DNA from: Brachybacterium faecium DSM 4810
GTDB lineage: Bacteria > Actinomycetota > Actinomycetes > Actinomycetales > Dermabacteraceae
Direction: 5' to 3'
Assembly (NCBI GenBank): GCA_000023405.1
Contig: CP001643.1
Span: forward strand, 620,001 to 684,000
DNA: 64,000 nt
The translations under genes and the position numbers were made by a program. Shown piece after piece: positions 42,571 through 51,685 of the stretch (the first letter of the stretch is position 1; every line of letters begins with the position of its first letter). The notes under the pieces are model-generated. The model did no database searches. It was given only the letters and a program-made list of their open reading frames with translations, and was not told the DNA's origin.

Positions 42571-44115
42571 TCAGCACCCCATCTTCTGCAGGGCGCCCGC
42601 GTGCGGGTGCACCGGGTTCACGGTGTCGCCCAGGTAGTCGCGGTGATGGACGCCCACGGGAGCGCCGAGCTTGCGCGCCGGGGAGGAGCGCTCCAGGCGG
42701 TACCCCTCGATGCCCTCGCGCAGCCCGGTCGCGGAGCCGGGCGCGCACAGCTGCGGATCCTCGTCGGTGCCGCCGGGGTTCTCCGGCGACCCCTCGAGGC
42801 CCGAGAGCACGTTGTGATCCAGGGTGTACCCGGTGTGCTCCGCCATCGCGAAGGTCGCGGAGCCCGAGCCCTCCGCATGCACGATGTTGTTGAAGAAGCG
42901 CACGTTGCGGGGCGCGTCCACGTCCTCGTTGAGCACCGTCTGGGTGATGCCGTCGCCGATCATGATCGTGTTGCCGTACACCTCCGCGGATTCGATCGGC
43001 CCGAGGCAGTTCTCGATCCCGCGATGGGAGTCGTCCTGGCTGATGTTGTACCGCACCACCGAGCCGCGCTGGATGTTGTCATGCGTGCACAGCAGGAAGA
43101 ACCCGCCCTCGTTGTCGTGGCTGAGGTTGTACTGGAACGTGTTGTCGATGTTCCCGCCGTCGATGTCGTAGGCCATGCCGTCCTTGGTGCCCACCCCGCC
43201 GGAGGTGTCGTTGTGCTGGACCAGCGAGCCGGTGGTGTTGAACGTCCACAGCCCCGCGTTGTACTCCGTGGAGCGGGTGTTGAAGCCGCGGATCACGTTG
43301 CCCTGGGCGACGGCGTCCAGCGTGGTGTTCAGGACGATCCCGTCCCCGCCGATGTCCTCGAGGTGGTTGTCCTCCACCAGGACGTTCGTCGCCGGTGTCC
43401 AGGTGTTCTCACCCTCGCAGCCCACCTCCGGGCGGCAGCTGAAGTCCGAGAGCATGATGTTGATGGCCTGCCGGTCCACGCGCACCAGCGTGTTGTCGTG
43501 CACGTGCACGTCATCGAACGTGGAGGGCTCCGTGCCGGTGACGCGGAAGGCGATGCCCTGCGAGCCCTCGGGGCCCTTGGTGTCCGCGGCGAAGACGTCG
43601 TGGATGTCCAGATCTCGCAGCTCGTACCCGGTGCCCTGGCCGAAGTCCTCGAGCTGGACCAGCACGCCGCGGCGCGTGCTGCGCTCGCCGGTGGAGTTGG
43701 TGATCTCGAGATCCTCGAGGATCACGTGCTCCATGTTGAGCAGGTGCACGGCGGCGTCGGCCGCATCGCCCTCGACGTGCGCGCGCTCCTCGGCCTCGCC
43801 GTAGTCGCCGATCGTGATCGGCGCCTCGGCCGTGCCCCGGCCGGTGGCCTCCAGGGTCCCCTCGCAGGTGACGCCCCTCTTCAGCAGCAGCTGATCGCCC
43901 GGCCCGAGCTCGAGGGCGGAGGCCTGCTCGAGGCTCGTGAAGGGGGATTCCGCCGAGCCGTCCCCCGTTCCCTCCGCCGAGCAGTCGATCCGGTAGGTGG
44001 TGCCCGCAGCACCGGCGCCCGGCCCTCCCGGGCCGGCGCCGAGGGCCGCGGGGGCCGTGGCCGCCAGCAGGGCGCCGACGGCCAGCGCGGCGGAGGCTCT
44101 GCGTGTGATTCTCAT
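42571..44115 (-). CDS. Secreted right-handed beta-helix protein
   Basis: The 514-residue protein starts MRITRRASAALAVGALLAAT, a signal peptide ending near APAALGA, with GAGGAG before the ATG at 44115. The body is a parallel beta-helix of pectate lyase/NosD type, with regular rungs such as AVHLLNMEHVILEDLEITNS, TFDDVHVHDNTLVRVDR, TNVLVEDNHLEDIGGDGIVL and SAEVYGNTIMIGDG. Such folds are polysaccharide lyases or hydrolases; the catalytic residues cannot be assigned. Divergent from a sugar importer with shared palindromes, it probably breaks down the glycan whose products that importer takes up. Confidence 0.82.
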   Translation of the reverse strand: MRITRRASAALAVGALLAATAPAALGAGPGGPGAGAAGTTYRIDCSAEGTGDGSAESPFTSLEQASALELGPGDQLLLKRGVTCEGTLEATGRGTAEAPITIGDYGEAEERAHVEGDAADAAVHLLNMEHVILEDLEITNSTGERSTRRGVLVQLEDFGQGTGYELRDLDIHDVFAADTKGPEGSQGIAFRVTGTEPSTFDDVHVHDNTLVRVDRQAINIMLSDFSCRPEVGCEGENTWTPATNVLVEDNHLEDIGGDGIVLNTTLDAVAQGNVIRGFNTRSTEYNAGLWTFNTTGSLVQHNDTSGGVGTKDGMAYDIDGGNIDNTFQYNLSHDNEGGFFLLCTHDNIQRGSVVRYNISQDDSHRGIENCLGPIESAEVYGNTIMIGDGITQTVLNEDVDAPRNVRFFNNIVHAEGSGSATFAMAEHTGYTLDHNVLSGLEGSPENPGGTDEDPQLCAPGSATGLREGIEGYRLERSSPARKLGAPVGVHHRDYLGDTVNPVHPHAGALQKMGC

Positions 44116-44202
44116 GGTTCTCCTCATCGAGCAACAGGGGATCGGCGGGGACCGACGCGGCGGCACCCACCGGCCTCCAGGAGACCAAGGTCACACAGCG
44201 GA

Positions 44203-44219
44203 TGTCAACATGCGTGACA
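44203..44219. promoter_or_regulatory. Operator candidate, copy 1 (TGTCA-N7-TGACA)
   Basis: TGTCA (44203-44207), seven bases and TGACA (44215-44219) form a 17-bp palindrome upstream of the secreted beta-helix gene on the minus strand. An identical architecture recurs at 44317, so one dimeric regulator probably binds both. Confidence 0.6.
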
Positions 44220-44316
44220 GGTTTGTCGTCGGGAGCGCCTCCTTCTGAAGCGTCGGGGTGCGCTCGAGGTTCGATCGGAAAGCTCTCCCGCGAACCACTG
44301 GTCAACATCTCGAATC

Positions 44317-44357
44317 TGTCACTGAAGTTGACACGTGGGGGTCCTCGCCCCAGACTT
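44317..44357 (+). promoter_or_regulatory. Operator candidate, copy 2, overlapping the sugar importer promoter
   Basis: TGTCA (44317-44321), seven bases and TGACA (44329-44333) repeat the palindrome seen at 44203. The right half overlaps TTGACA (44328-44333), a consensus -35, with CAGACT (44351-44356) at 17 bp as -10. A repressor bound here would block the importer promoter. The GTCAAC at 44301 paired with GTTGAC at 44327 extends the symmetry. Confidence 0.6.
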
Positions 44358-44438
44358 CTTGCAGAGCCCGGATCTGTCACCAGCCCCCTGCGTCCATCGC
44401 AGGCCGGGCGACCCCGGAGGAACCGAGAGGACAAGACG

Positions 44439-45743
44439 ATGACGTCGACATGGAGCAGGCGGAGCATGCTCGGAGGCGGGGCGGCCCTCGCCCTGGGACT
44501 CGCGGCATGCGGGAGCAGCAGCGGCGGGAGCGGCGGCTCCGACAGGGACCCCGCGGAGATCAGCGGCGAGAACGTGCGCGTGTGGTTCATGGAGGGCTCC
44601 TTCGCGGATGACGCGATCGACTACCTCGAGACCGCCTTCGCCGAGGAGAACCCCGGCAACACCCTCACCGTGGAGATCCAGCCGTGGGACGGGATCGTCT
44701 CGAAGCTGCAGACCTCCCTGGCCTCGTCCTCCGAGAGCCCTGATCTCGTCGAGACCGGCAACACCCAGTCCACCACCTTCACCAACGTGGGCGCCTTCGC
44801 GGACGTCAGCGATCTGTACGAGGACCTCGGCGGCGACGACCTCATCCCCTCCTTCGTCGAGGCCGGCACGGTGGACGGCGCGAACTACGCCTACCCGCTG
44901 TACGCCGGTGCGCGCGGCGTGTTCTACCGCTCCGACCTCTTCGACGCCGCCGGGATCACCGTCCCCGAGACGATCGACGAGTTCCGCGAGGCGATGATCG
45001 CGCTGGGCGAGGCGAACCCCGAGGACGTCGACGGCTTCTCCGGCATGTACTTCGCCGCGGTCGACATCCACGGCGTGGAATCGTTCATGTTCGCCGCCGG
45101 CGGCGAGTACGCCACCGAGAACGAGGACGGCTCCTTCACCGCCGTGCTCGACCAGCCCGAGACCCTCGCCGCGCTCGAGCAGGTGCACAGCCTGTTCCAG
45201 GACGCCACCGCCTACGCCCTGGACTCCCAGGCCTCGCAGAAGGCCTTCGAGAAGTACTTCAACGAGGGCAAGGTCGGGGCGATGATCGGCACCGGCAACG
45301 TCGGCACCAAGATCGACCAGGAGCTGTGGGACGAGGACAAGGTGGGCGTCATGGCGCTGCCCGGCCAGAGCGCCGGAGAGGTGGGCCAGACCTTCGCCGG
45401 CGGCTCGAACATCTCGCTCGCCGCCAACGCCCAGAACCCCGAGCTCGCCCGCGAGGCGCTGAAGCTCATCTTCAGCGAGGAGTTCCAGACGAAGATCGCC
45501 GAGGCCGGCTGGTCGCCCGGCAACTCCTCCTACGGCGACGCCGTCACCGGCCCGTTCGGCGAGATCTCCCGCGACATCGTCGAGAACTCGAAGCTCACCC
45601 CCAACACCCCGCAGTGGGGTGTGGCCTCGGGCAACAACCTCGTGCGCGACTTCTTCACCGAGCTCGCCCAGGGCGGCGACGTCGAGACCACCGCCCAGAC
45701 GTACAACGCCACTCTCCAGGAGACCCTCTCCGCGGAGGAGTGA
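44439..45743 (+). CDS. Sugar ABC transporter substrate-binding lipoprotein
   Basis: The 434-residue protein starts MTSTWSRRSMLGGGAALALG with lipobox LAAC and is a family 1 extracellular solute-binding protein: NVRVWFMEGSFADDAIDYLE, GTVDGANYAYPLYAGARGVFYRSDLFDAAG and EGKVGAMIGTGNVGTKI. These are typical of CUT1 importers for oligosaccharides. GAGAGG lies about 10 bases before the ATG. It heads a three-gene operon with two permeases and has twin palindromes upstream. Its ligand is probably a product of the divergent beta-helix enzyme. Confidence 0.92.
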   Translation: MTSTWSRRSMLGGGAALALGLAACGSSSGGSGGSDRDPAEISGENVRVWFMEGSFADDAIDYLETAFAEENPGNTLTVEIQPWDGIVSKLQTSLASSSESPDLVETGNTQSTTFTNVGAFADVSDLYEDLGGDDLIPSFVEAGTVDGANYAYPLYAGARGVFYRSDLFDAAGITVPETIDEFREAMIALGEANPEDVDGFSGMYFAAVDIHGVESFMFAAGGEYATENEDGSFTAVLDQPETLAALEQVHSLFQDATAYALDSQASQKAFEKYFNEGKVGAMIGTGNVGTKIDQELWDEDKVGVMALPGQSAGEVGQTFAGGSNISLAANAQNPELAREALKLIFSEEFQTKIAEAGWSPGNSSYGDAVTGPFGEISRDIVENSKLTPNTPQWGVASGNNLVRDFFTELAQGGDVETTAQTYNATLQETLSAEE

Positions 45744-45813
45744 GCCGGGCCGGCGCCGCCCTCGCGGCGGCGCCGCCCCGCCCCCGCCCGACCCACCACT
45801 CGAGGAGTCACGC

Positions 45814-46764
45814 GTGTCTGCTCTCGACGCCCCCACCGGCGCCCCGCCCCTGCGGCCCCGGCCGCGCCCGCTCTCGGCCCGCATGGCCCCGGCGCTGCTG
45901 TTGGCGCCCGCCGTCGTCCTGGTGCTCGTCGCCCTCGCGTACCCGATGGTGCGGCAGCTGGTGATGTCCTTCCAGGAGTTCGGCCTCGCCCAGCAGTTCG
46001 GCCAGCCCGCCGAATGGGTGGGCCTGCAGAACTACGCGAACATCCTCAGCGACCCGTACTTCTGGAGCGTCTTCGGGAAGTCGGTGGCGTTCTGCTTCTG
46101 GACCGCCGGGTGGACGATGCTCGGCGCGCTCGGCTTCGCGCTGCTGATGCGCTCCGCCTCCGCCCCCGCCCGCACCTTCATGAACATCGTGCTCGTGGTG
46201 GTCTGGGCGATGCCGCTCATCGCGAGCCTCACCGTCTGGCAGTGGCTCGTCGATGCGAACTTCGGCCTGCTCAACCACGTGCTCACCGGGGCCGGCCTCG
46301 ACGGCTTCGCGGGCTTCTCCTGGCTCGCCTCGAGCCCCTGGACGTTCTACCTCATCGCCTCCGCGGTGATCGTCTGGGCCTCGATGCCGCTGGCCACGAT
46401 CACCATCTACTCCGCCCTCAGCCAGGTCGACGATGCGCTGCTCGAAGCGGCCCAGCTCGACGGCGCCGGCTACCTCGGCCGCCTCCGCAACGTCATCTTC
46501 CCGACGATCATGCCGGTGGTCTCCCTGATCGGCGTGCTGCAGGTGATCTGGGACCTGCGCGTCTTCACCCAGATCCACGTGCTGCAGCAGTCCGGCGGCA
46601 TCACCCAGCAGACCAACCTGCTGGGCACCTACGTCTACCAGGTGGGCATCGCCCAGGGTGACTACGGCACCGCCTCGGCGCTGGCGATGATCATCCTGCT
46701 GCTCACCCTCGTCATGACCGCGAAGTACCTGCAGATGCTGTGGACCCAGGGGGACATCCGATGA
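45814..46764 (+). CDS. Sugar ABC transporter permease 1 (MalF-like)
   Basis: The 316-residue protein has six hydrophobic segments and the CUT1 coupling loop EAAQLDGAGYLGRLRNVIFP. The GTG at 45814 is chosen because GAGGAG lies just upstream. Its stop overlaps the start of permease 2 (ATGA). No ATPase gene is nearby; in many actinobacteria a shared ATPase (MsiK) encoded elsewhere drives several such importers, which would apply here. Confidence 0.92.
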   Translation: MSALDAPTGAPPLRPRPRPLSARMAPALLLAPAVVLVLVALAYPMVRQLVMSFQEFGLAQQFGQPAEWVGLQNYANILSDPYFWSVFGKSVAFCFWTAGWTMLGALGFALLMRSASAPARTFMNIVLVVVWAMPLIASLTVWQWLVDANFGLLNHVLTGAGLDGFAGFSWLASSPWTFYLIASAVIVWASMPLATITIYSALSQVDDALLEAAQLDGAGYLGRLRNVIFPTIMPVVSLIGVLQVIWDLRVFTQIHVLQQSGGITQQTNLLGTYVYQVGIAQGDYGTASALAMIILLLTLVMTAKYLQMLWTQGDIR

Positions 46765-47687
46765 GCACCACTCCCGTCGCGCCGCCGGCCCCCACCGCGC
46801 CGGACGCCGCCACCCCGGCCGTGCCCGGCCCCACCGCCGGCCACCGTCGGCGCTCCTCGCGCCGCAGCCGCCAGCGCCTCGTGGTCGACGCGATCGTGGT
46901 CGTCTTCGCGCTGCTGTGGCTGCTGCCGGTGTACTGGATGGTCAAGTCCTCGCTGCAGCTGCCCGGCGACCTCCTGGCGAGCCCCCCGAAGCTCCTGGCG
47001 TGGCCCGCCACGCTCGAGAACTACGGCTCCGTGCTGCGGGACTCCTCGTTCTGGTCCGCGCTCGGCATGAGCGTGGGCGCCGCCGTGATCACCGTGGTCG
47101 TCACCACGAGCGTGGCCCTCTTCGCGGCCCTGGCCCTGGCCCGCTTCGGCTTCCGCGGGCGGCGCACCCTCATCGTGATGATCCTCGTGGTGCAGATGAT
47201 CCCCGCCGAGGCGCTGTTCATCTCGCAGTACCGGATGCTCGACGGCTGGTCGCTGCTGAACTCGGTCACCGGGCTCTCGCTGCTCTACATCGGCGGCGTG
47301 CTGCCGTTCGTGATCTGGATGATGCGCGGCTACGTCGCCGGGATCCCCGAGGAGCTCGAGCAGGCCGCGATGGTCGACGGCTGCACCCGCACCGGCGCCT
47401 TCCTGCGCGTCACGATGCCGCTGCTCGCCCCGGGCCTGGTCTCCACCGGCGTGTTCGCCTTCCTCCACTCCTGGAACGAGTACACGCTCGCGCTGATCAT
47501 CCTGTCGCGGAACACCTCCGTGACGCTCCCGATCTGGCTGCAGTCCTTCCAGCAGGGCCTGCGCGACACCGACTGGGGCGGCGTGATGGCCGGCTCCACC
47601 CTCATCGCGCTGCCGGTGATGATCCTCTTCGCCGTCGTCCAGAACCGCATGAGCCAGGGCATGGTCTCCGGCGCGGTGAAGGGCTGA
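46761..47687 (+). CDS. Sugar ABC transporter permease 2 (MalG-like)
   Basis: The 308-residue protein begins with a Pro/Ala-rich cytoplasmic stretch and has six hydrophobic segments. The coupling loop EQAAMVDGCTRTGAFLRVTMP and the family ending AVVQNRMSQGMVSGAVKG are clear. It overlaps permease 1 by 4 nt and is the last gene of the operon. Confidence 0.92.
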   Translation: MSTTPVAPPAPTAPDAATPAVPGPTAGHRRRSSRRSRQRLVVDAIVVVFALLWLLPVYWMVKSSLQLPGDLLASPPKLLAWPATLENYGSVLRDSSFWSALGMSVGAAVITVVVTTSVALFAALALARFGFRGRRTLIVMILVVQMIPAEALFISQYRMLDGWSLLNSVTGLSLLYIGGVLPFVIWMMRGYVAGIPEELEQAAMVDGCTRTGAFLRVTMPLLAPGLVSTGVFAFLHSWNEYTLALIILSRNTSVTLPIWLQSFQQGLRDTDWGGVMAGSTLIALPVMILFAVVQNRMSQGMVSGAVKG

Positions 47688-47720
47688 GCGACGTGCTCCG
47701 GGCAGCGAGCGGGTGAGGCC

Positions 47721-48440
47721 TCAGCGCCGGCCGGCCAGCTCCGGAGGGCTGTACAGCAGCGAGAGCGGCTGCGCCGGGCGGCCCTGCGCGAGCTGTGTCG
47801 CGGTGCGGCCGATGAACCTCGTCAGCGCCCGGGAGAGATGCGGCTGGTCGTAGAAGCCCAGCTCGTGCACCACCTCGAGGATCGGGGTGCCCGCACCGAG
47901 GCGGAGCGCGGCCTCCCGGGCACGGGCGATCTGCCGGATCGTGCCGAGCGTGAGGCCGGTGGTGGCGGCGACGCGACGCTGCACCGTGCGCGGTGAGAGG
48001 GCCGAGGGACGGCCGGCCAGCACCTCGGCGACCAGCGGGTCGCGCACCAGGAGCCCGGCCCGGACCAGACGACCCACCAGCTGCTCCGCGGAGTCGTACG
48101 CCGGCAGCGGCCAAGACCGCTCGCCCAGCTGCATCCCGCCGTGCGTCGCCGGGCGGGGCGGTGTCTGGGAGTCGACCAGCTCGGTGACGGGCAGGTGCGG
48201 CATGTGCACGCCGTGCGCGAAGAGGATCCCCAGGGAGCGGGAGTCCTGCGGGACCTCGGCCGTGCTCGCCCTCGTCTCGGGGCCCCGCACCGCGGTCAGG
48301 AGGCGCGTGCCCTCGTTCCACATCACCAGCTCCCAGGTCGAGTTCGCGACGGACGTCATGGTGTCCACGCCCGTGGAGTGCGCACGCCACACCCGCGCGA
48401 TGCAGGGCGAGGCCGAGGGGCGGTGCTCGATCTCGATCAT
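47721..48440 (-). CDS. AraC family transcriptional regulator
   Basis: The 239-residue protein ends in a double helix-turn-helix of AraC type (SPRTVQRRVAATTGLTLGTI to ILEVVHELGFYDQPHLSRAL), with GFYDQPHLSRA as the hallmark. The N-terminal half is a cupin-like sensor similar to regulators that are usually annotated as DUF6597-type. It is convergent to the sugar importer but more likely acts on the divergent RibD-fold gene 190 bp away. No strong ribosome site precedes its ATG. Confidence 0.88.
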   Translation of the reverse strand: MIEIEHRPSASPCIARVWRAHSTGVDTMTSVANSTWELVMWNEGTRLLTAVRGPETRASTAEVPQDSRSLGILFAHGVHMPHLPVTELVDSQTPPRPATHGGMQLGERSWPLPAYDSAEQLVGRLVRAGLLVRDPLVAEVLAGRPSALSPRTVQRRVAATTGLTLGTIRQIARAREAALRLGAGTPILEVVHELGFYDQPHLSRALTRFIGRTATQLAQGRPAQPLSLLYSPPELAGRR

Positions 48441-48630
48441 CGCTCGGTCCTCTCGGGCGTCATCGCCGCAGGCGCAGGAGGGCGGGGCACGTCGCCATCA
48501 TCGCCGAGTCGGTGCCTGCTCTCCAGCGAGTTCCCGGCGCCGAGCGGAGGCGCGCTGTCGTTCCCGTACAAGACCGGCGCGATCCCGTCGGCCCAGACTC
48601 GGGCGCATCACCTGGACGAGAGGATCGATG

Positions 48631-49272
48631 ATGAGACTGACCGTGAACACCTTCCTCACGCTCGACGGGGTGATGCAGGCACCCGGAGCGGCCGACGAGG
48701 ACCGCTCGGGCGGGTTCACCGCCGGCGGCTGGCAGGTGCCGTACACGGCCGATGCAGCCTTCGGGGAGATCGTCACCGCCTGGCTGGAGGCGCCGCACAC
48801 AGCGCTGCTGGGCCGCACCACCTTCGAGATGTTCCGGGCGTTCTGGCCGCAGGTCGATGATGCGGACCCGGTGGCCCGCGCGATCAACCATGGCTCCCGG
48901 TACGTCGTCGCCCACCGCGGCTACGAGCCCGGATGGGGCGATACGACGGTGATCGACAGCGCCGACCCGCTGCCCGCGATCGCCCGGCTGAAGGCCGAGG
49001 GGGAGGGGGAGCTGAAGGTCAGCGGCAGCGCCCGGCTCGCCGCCGCCCTCCATGCGGCCGGCATGATTGACGAGTACCAGCTGCTCATATTCCCGGTGGT
49101 GGTGGGCGGCGGCAAACGCCTGTTCCCAGACGGCGCCCCGCCGCGCGGCCTCCGGCTGCACAGCACCCGCACCACCGCGAGCGGCGCCATCCACCTCGTG
49201 CTGACCCCCGAGCCGTTCCGCAGCGGCGAATACGCCGTCGAGGACGGACGCGAGGTGACCCGGCTGGAGTGA
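48631..49272 (+). CDS. Dihydrofolate reductase/RibD C-terminal family protein
   Basis: The 213-residue protein matches the family of RibD C-terminal-like reductases: LTVNTFLTLDGVMQAPGAADED, LGRTTFEMFRAFWP, LKVSGSARLAAALHAAGMIDEYQLLIFPVVVGGGKRLF (read as linked short motifs). They bind NADPH, but most of this branch have no known substrate. Two ATGs are adjacent (48628 and 48631), and GAGAGG is upstream of both. It is divergent from the AraC gene, a pairing often seen. Confidence 0.87.
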   Translation: MRLTVNTFLTLDGVMQAPGAADEDRSGGFTAGGWQVPYTADAAFGEIVTAWLEAPHTALLGRTTFEMFRAFWPQVDDADPVARAINHGSRYVVAHRGYEPGWGDTTVIDSADPLPAIARLKAEGEGELKVSGSARLAAALHAAGMIDEYQLLIFPVVVGGGKRLFPDGAPPRGLRLHSTRTTASGAIHLVLTPEPFRSGEYAVEDGREVTRLE

Positions 49273-49341
49273 CGCCCCCGTGAGCGACTCGGCGGGTGCG
49301 ATCCGACGGAGACGACATGGCGGGCGTGACCCGGACGTGCT

Positions 49342-49371
49342 GAGGGCGGCCCCTTCTGAGGAGCCGCCCTC
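49342..49371. terminator. Hairpin between RibD-fold and csbD genes
   Basis: GAGGGCGGC (49342-49350) and GCCGCCCTC (49363-49371) make a perfect 9-bp stem with a 12-base loop. It lies between convergent genes and lacks a T run. A role as terminator for both is likely. Confidence 0.6.
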
Positions 49372-49421
49372 GGACGATGCCGGGCATCGGGCCGTTCCGG
49401 GGACGGGCCCCGGCCCGCGGC

Positions 49422-49631
49422 TCAGTCCTTCTTGTCCTTGCCGAACATGCCGTCGACCGCGCCCTTGACGGTGTCGCGGGCGTCCTGGAGCTTGTCCTTG
49501 GCGTCGGCCTTGCCCTGCTGGGTCTGGCCCTCCGCCTCGGTCTGCTTGTCGCCGGTGACCTTGCCGAGGCCCTCCTTGGCCTGGCCGCCCACCTTGTCCT
49601 TCGCGTTCTCGAACTTCTCGTCGGTGCTCAT
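49422..49631 (-). CDS. CsbD family stress protein
   Basis: The 69-residue protein is very hydrophilic and helix-forming (KFENAKDKVGGQAKEGLGKV, TGDKQTEAEGQTQQGKADAK). This matches CsbD, a small abundant protein made under general stress in many bacteria. AGGAGG precedes the ATG at 49631. The frame is open upstream but without a start signal. Its molecular role is not known. Confidence 0.9.
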   Translation of the reverse strand: MSTDEKFENAKDKVGGQAKEGLGKVTGDKQTEAEGQTQQGKADAKDKLQDARDTVKGAVDGMFGKDKKD

Positions 49632-49701
49632 GGCACACCTCCTGGTGTCGAGGGTCCGCACGGGTGCCGTGCGGTGCGGGCAGTCTAGAGCGGGGGCGCC
49701 G

Positions 49702-49734
49702 GCCGACGCCGACCTCCTGGTCGGCGTCGTCGGC
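49702..49734. terminator. Hairpin after aconitase gene
   Basis: GCCGACGCCGACC (49702-49714), loop TCCT and GGTCGGCGTCGTCGGC (49719-49734) form a long stem with one three-base bulge, directly downstream of the aconitase stop on the minus strand. It probably ends that transcript. Confidence 0.6.
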
Positions 49735-49741
49735 CCCGGGC

Positions 49742-51685
49742 TCACACCTGCTGCGCGGTGAGCGGGATGCGGCCGCCGGCGAGCACCATGTCCACCTGGC
49801 GGTCCGAGAGCCGGTGCGTGAGGGACACCGAACGCCCCGCGATGCTCGCCACGAGCGTGCCGCCCGAGCGCAGCGCCTCGTGCACGCCCTCGAGCACCAC
49901 CTCGTCGCCCACGGAGATCTGCGCGAGATCGGCGGGGTCCTCGAACTCGAGCGGCACGATCCCGAAGTTCGCGAGGTTCTGCCAGTGGATCCGCGCGAAG
50001 CTCACCGCGATCACGGCCTTCAGCCCCAGGTGGCGCGGCGCGATCACCGCATGCTCGCGCGAGGAGCCCTGGCCGTAGTTCTTCCCCGCCACCACCACGT
50101 GCCCGCCCTCTGTCTCCCGGGCGCGGGTCGGATAGTCCTGGTCGATCCGGGTGAAGGCGAAGTCGGAGATCCGCGGGATGTTCGAGCGGAACGGCAGCAC
50201 CTGCGAGCCGGCGGGCAGGATCTCGTCGGTGGAGACGTCATCGCCCATCACCAGCAGCGCCGGCACCGCCAGACGGTCCTCGACCGGCTCGAAGTCCGGC
50301 AGCGAGGAGATGTTCGGCCCCTTCACCAGCTCCACGGCCTGCGCCTCCTCCGCCGGCAGCGGCGGGATCAGCATGTCGTGGATCTGCGCGTACTGCTCCG
50401 GCAGGGTGGGTCGCGGGTAGGTCATGTCGTGGCTCTGCTCGAGGGTGCGCGGATCGGTGATCTGCCCGGTCAGCGCCGCCGCGGCCGCGGTCTCCGGAGA
50501 GCACAGCCACACCGCGTCCTCCTCGGTGCCGGAGCGGCCGGGGAAGTTGCGCGGCATGGTGCGCAGCGAGTTGCGGCCGCTGGCCGGCGCCTGCCCCATC
50601 CCGATGCAGCCCATGCAGCCGGACTGGTGGATCCGCGCCCCCGAACCCACCAGCGAGCCGAGCCATCCGCCGGAGATGAGATCGGCGAGCACCTCGCGGG
50701 AGGTGGGGTTGATGTCCACCGACACCCCCGGATCGGCCTGGTGGCCGTCGAGGATCTCCGCGACCACCGCGAAGTCCCGCAGCCCCGGGTTGGCCGAGGA
50801 GCCGACGACCACCTGGCTCACGCTCTCCCCGGCGACCTCCGCCACCGGCACCACGTTCCCGGGGGAGGAGGGGCGGGCGATCAGCGGCTCGAGCTGCGAG
50901 AGATCGATGTGCTCGGTGAGGTCGTAGGTCGCGCCCTCGTCGGCCTCCCACCTCTCGAACTCGTCGCCGCGGCCCACCGCCTCGAGGTAGCTGCGGGCGG
51001 CATCATCGGCCGGGAACACGGTCGCGGTCGCGCCGAGCTCCGCGCCCATGTTCGCGATGACGTGCCGGTCCATCGCATCGAGCTGCGCGAGACCCTCGCC
51101 GTGGTACTCGATGATGCGGCCCACGCCGCCGCTCACGCCGTGGCGGCGCAGCATCTCCAGCACCACGTCCTTCGCGCTGACCCAGTCCGGCAGCGTGCCG
51201 GTGAGCTCCACGCCCCACACCTGCGGCACCGTGACGTACAGGGGCTGGCCTGCCATCGCCATCGCCACCTCGAGCCCGCCCACACCGATCGCGAGCATCC
51301 CCAGCGCGCCGGCGGCGCAGGTGTGCGAGTCGGAGCCGATGAGCAGAGCACCGGGGCGGCCGAAGTGCGCCTGATGCACTGGATGGGAGACCCCGTTGCC
51401 GGCCTTGGAGTACCAGAGCCCGAACCGCTCGGCGGCGGACTGCAGGAACAGGTGGTCGTCGGGGTTCTTCTCGTCGGTCTGCAGCAGGTTGTGGTCCACG
51501 TACTGCACCGACAGCTCGGTGCGGATCCGGTCCAGACCCATCGCCTCGAGCTCCAGCATGACCATCGTGCCGGTGGCGTCCTGGGTCAGGGTCTGGTCCA
51601 CGCGCAGACCGATCTCGGAGCCGGGGTCGAGCGTCCCCTCGACAAGATGGTCGGCGAGCAGCTTCTGGGCGACATTGCGCGGCAT
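49742..51685 (-). CDS. Aconitate hydratase (short, mitochondrial-like type)
   Basis: The 647-residue enzyme has all three iron-sulphur cysteines, in SDSHTCAAGA and SGCMGCIGMGQ, and the swivel domain (MGDDVSTDEILPAG, KNYGQGSSREHAVIAP). Aconitase interconverts citrate and isocitrate. At this length it belongs to the shorter aconitase group rather than the about 900-residue AcnA usual in actinobacteria, so the genome may have a second aconitase, or this could act on a related substrate. The ATG at 51685 follows GAGGAGG; the frame is open upstream through C-rich non-coding sequence. Confidence 0.88.
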   Translation of the reverse strand: MPRNVAQKLLADHLVEGTLDPGSEIGLRVDQTLTQDATGTMVMLELEAMGLDRIRTELSVQYVDHNLLQTDEKNPDDHLFLQSAAERFGLWYSKAGNGVSHPVHQAHFGRPGALLIGSDSHTCAAGALGMLAIGVGGLEVAMAMAGQPLYVTVPQVWGVELTGTLPDWVSAKDVVLEMLRRHGVSGGVGRIIEYHGEGLAQLDAMDRHVIANMGAELGATATVFPADDAARSYLEAVGRGDEFERWEADEGATYDLTEHIDLSQLEPLIARPSSPGNVVPVAEVAGESVSQVVVGSSANPGLRDFAVVAEILDGHQADPGVSVDINPTSREVLADLISGGWLGSLVGSGARIHQSGCMGCIGMGQAPASGRNSLRTMPRNFPGRSGTEEDAVWLCSPETAAAAALTGQITDPRTLEQSHDMTYPRPTLPEQYAQIHDMLIPPLPAEEAQAVELVKGPNISSLPDFEPVEDRLAVPALLVMGDDVSTDEILPAGSQVLPFRSNIPRISDFAFTRIDQDYPTRARETEGGHVVVAGKNYGQGSSREHAVIAPRHLGLKAVIAVSFARIHWQNLANFGIVPLEFEDPADLAQISVGDEVVLEGVHEALRSGGTLVASIAGRSVSLTHRLSDRQVDMVLAGGRIPLTAQQV

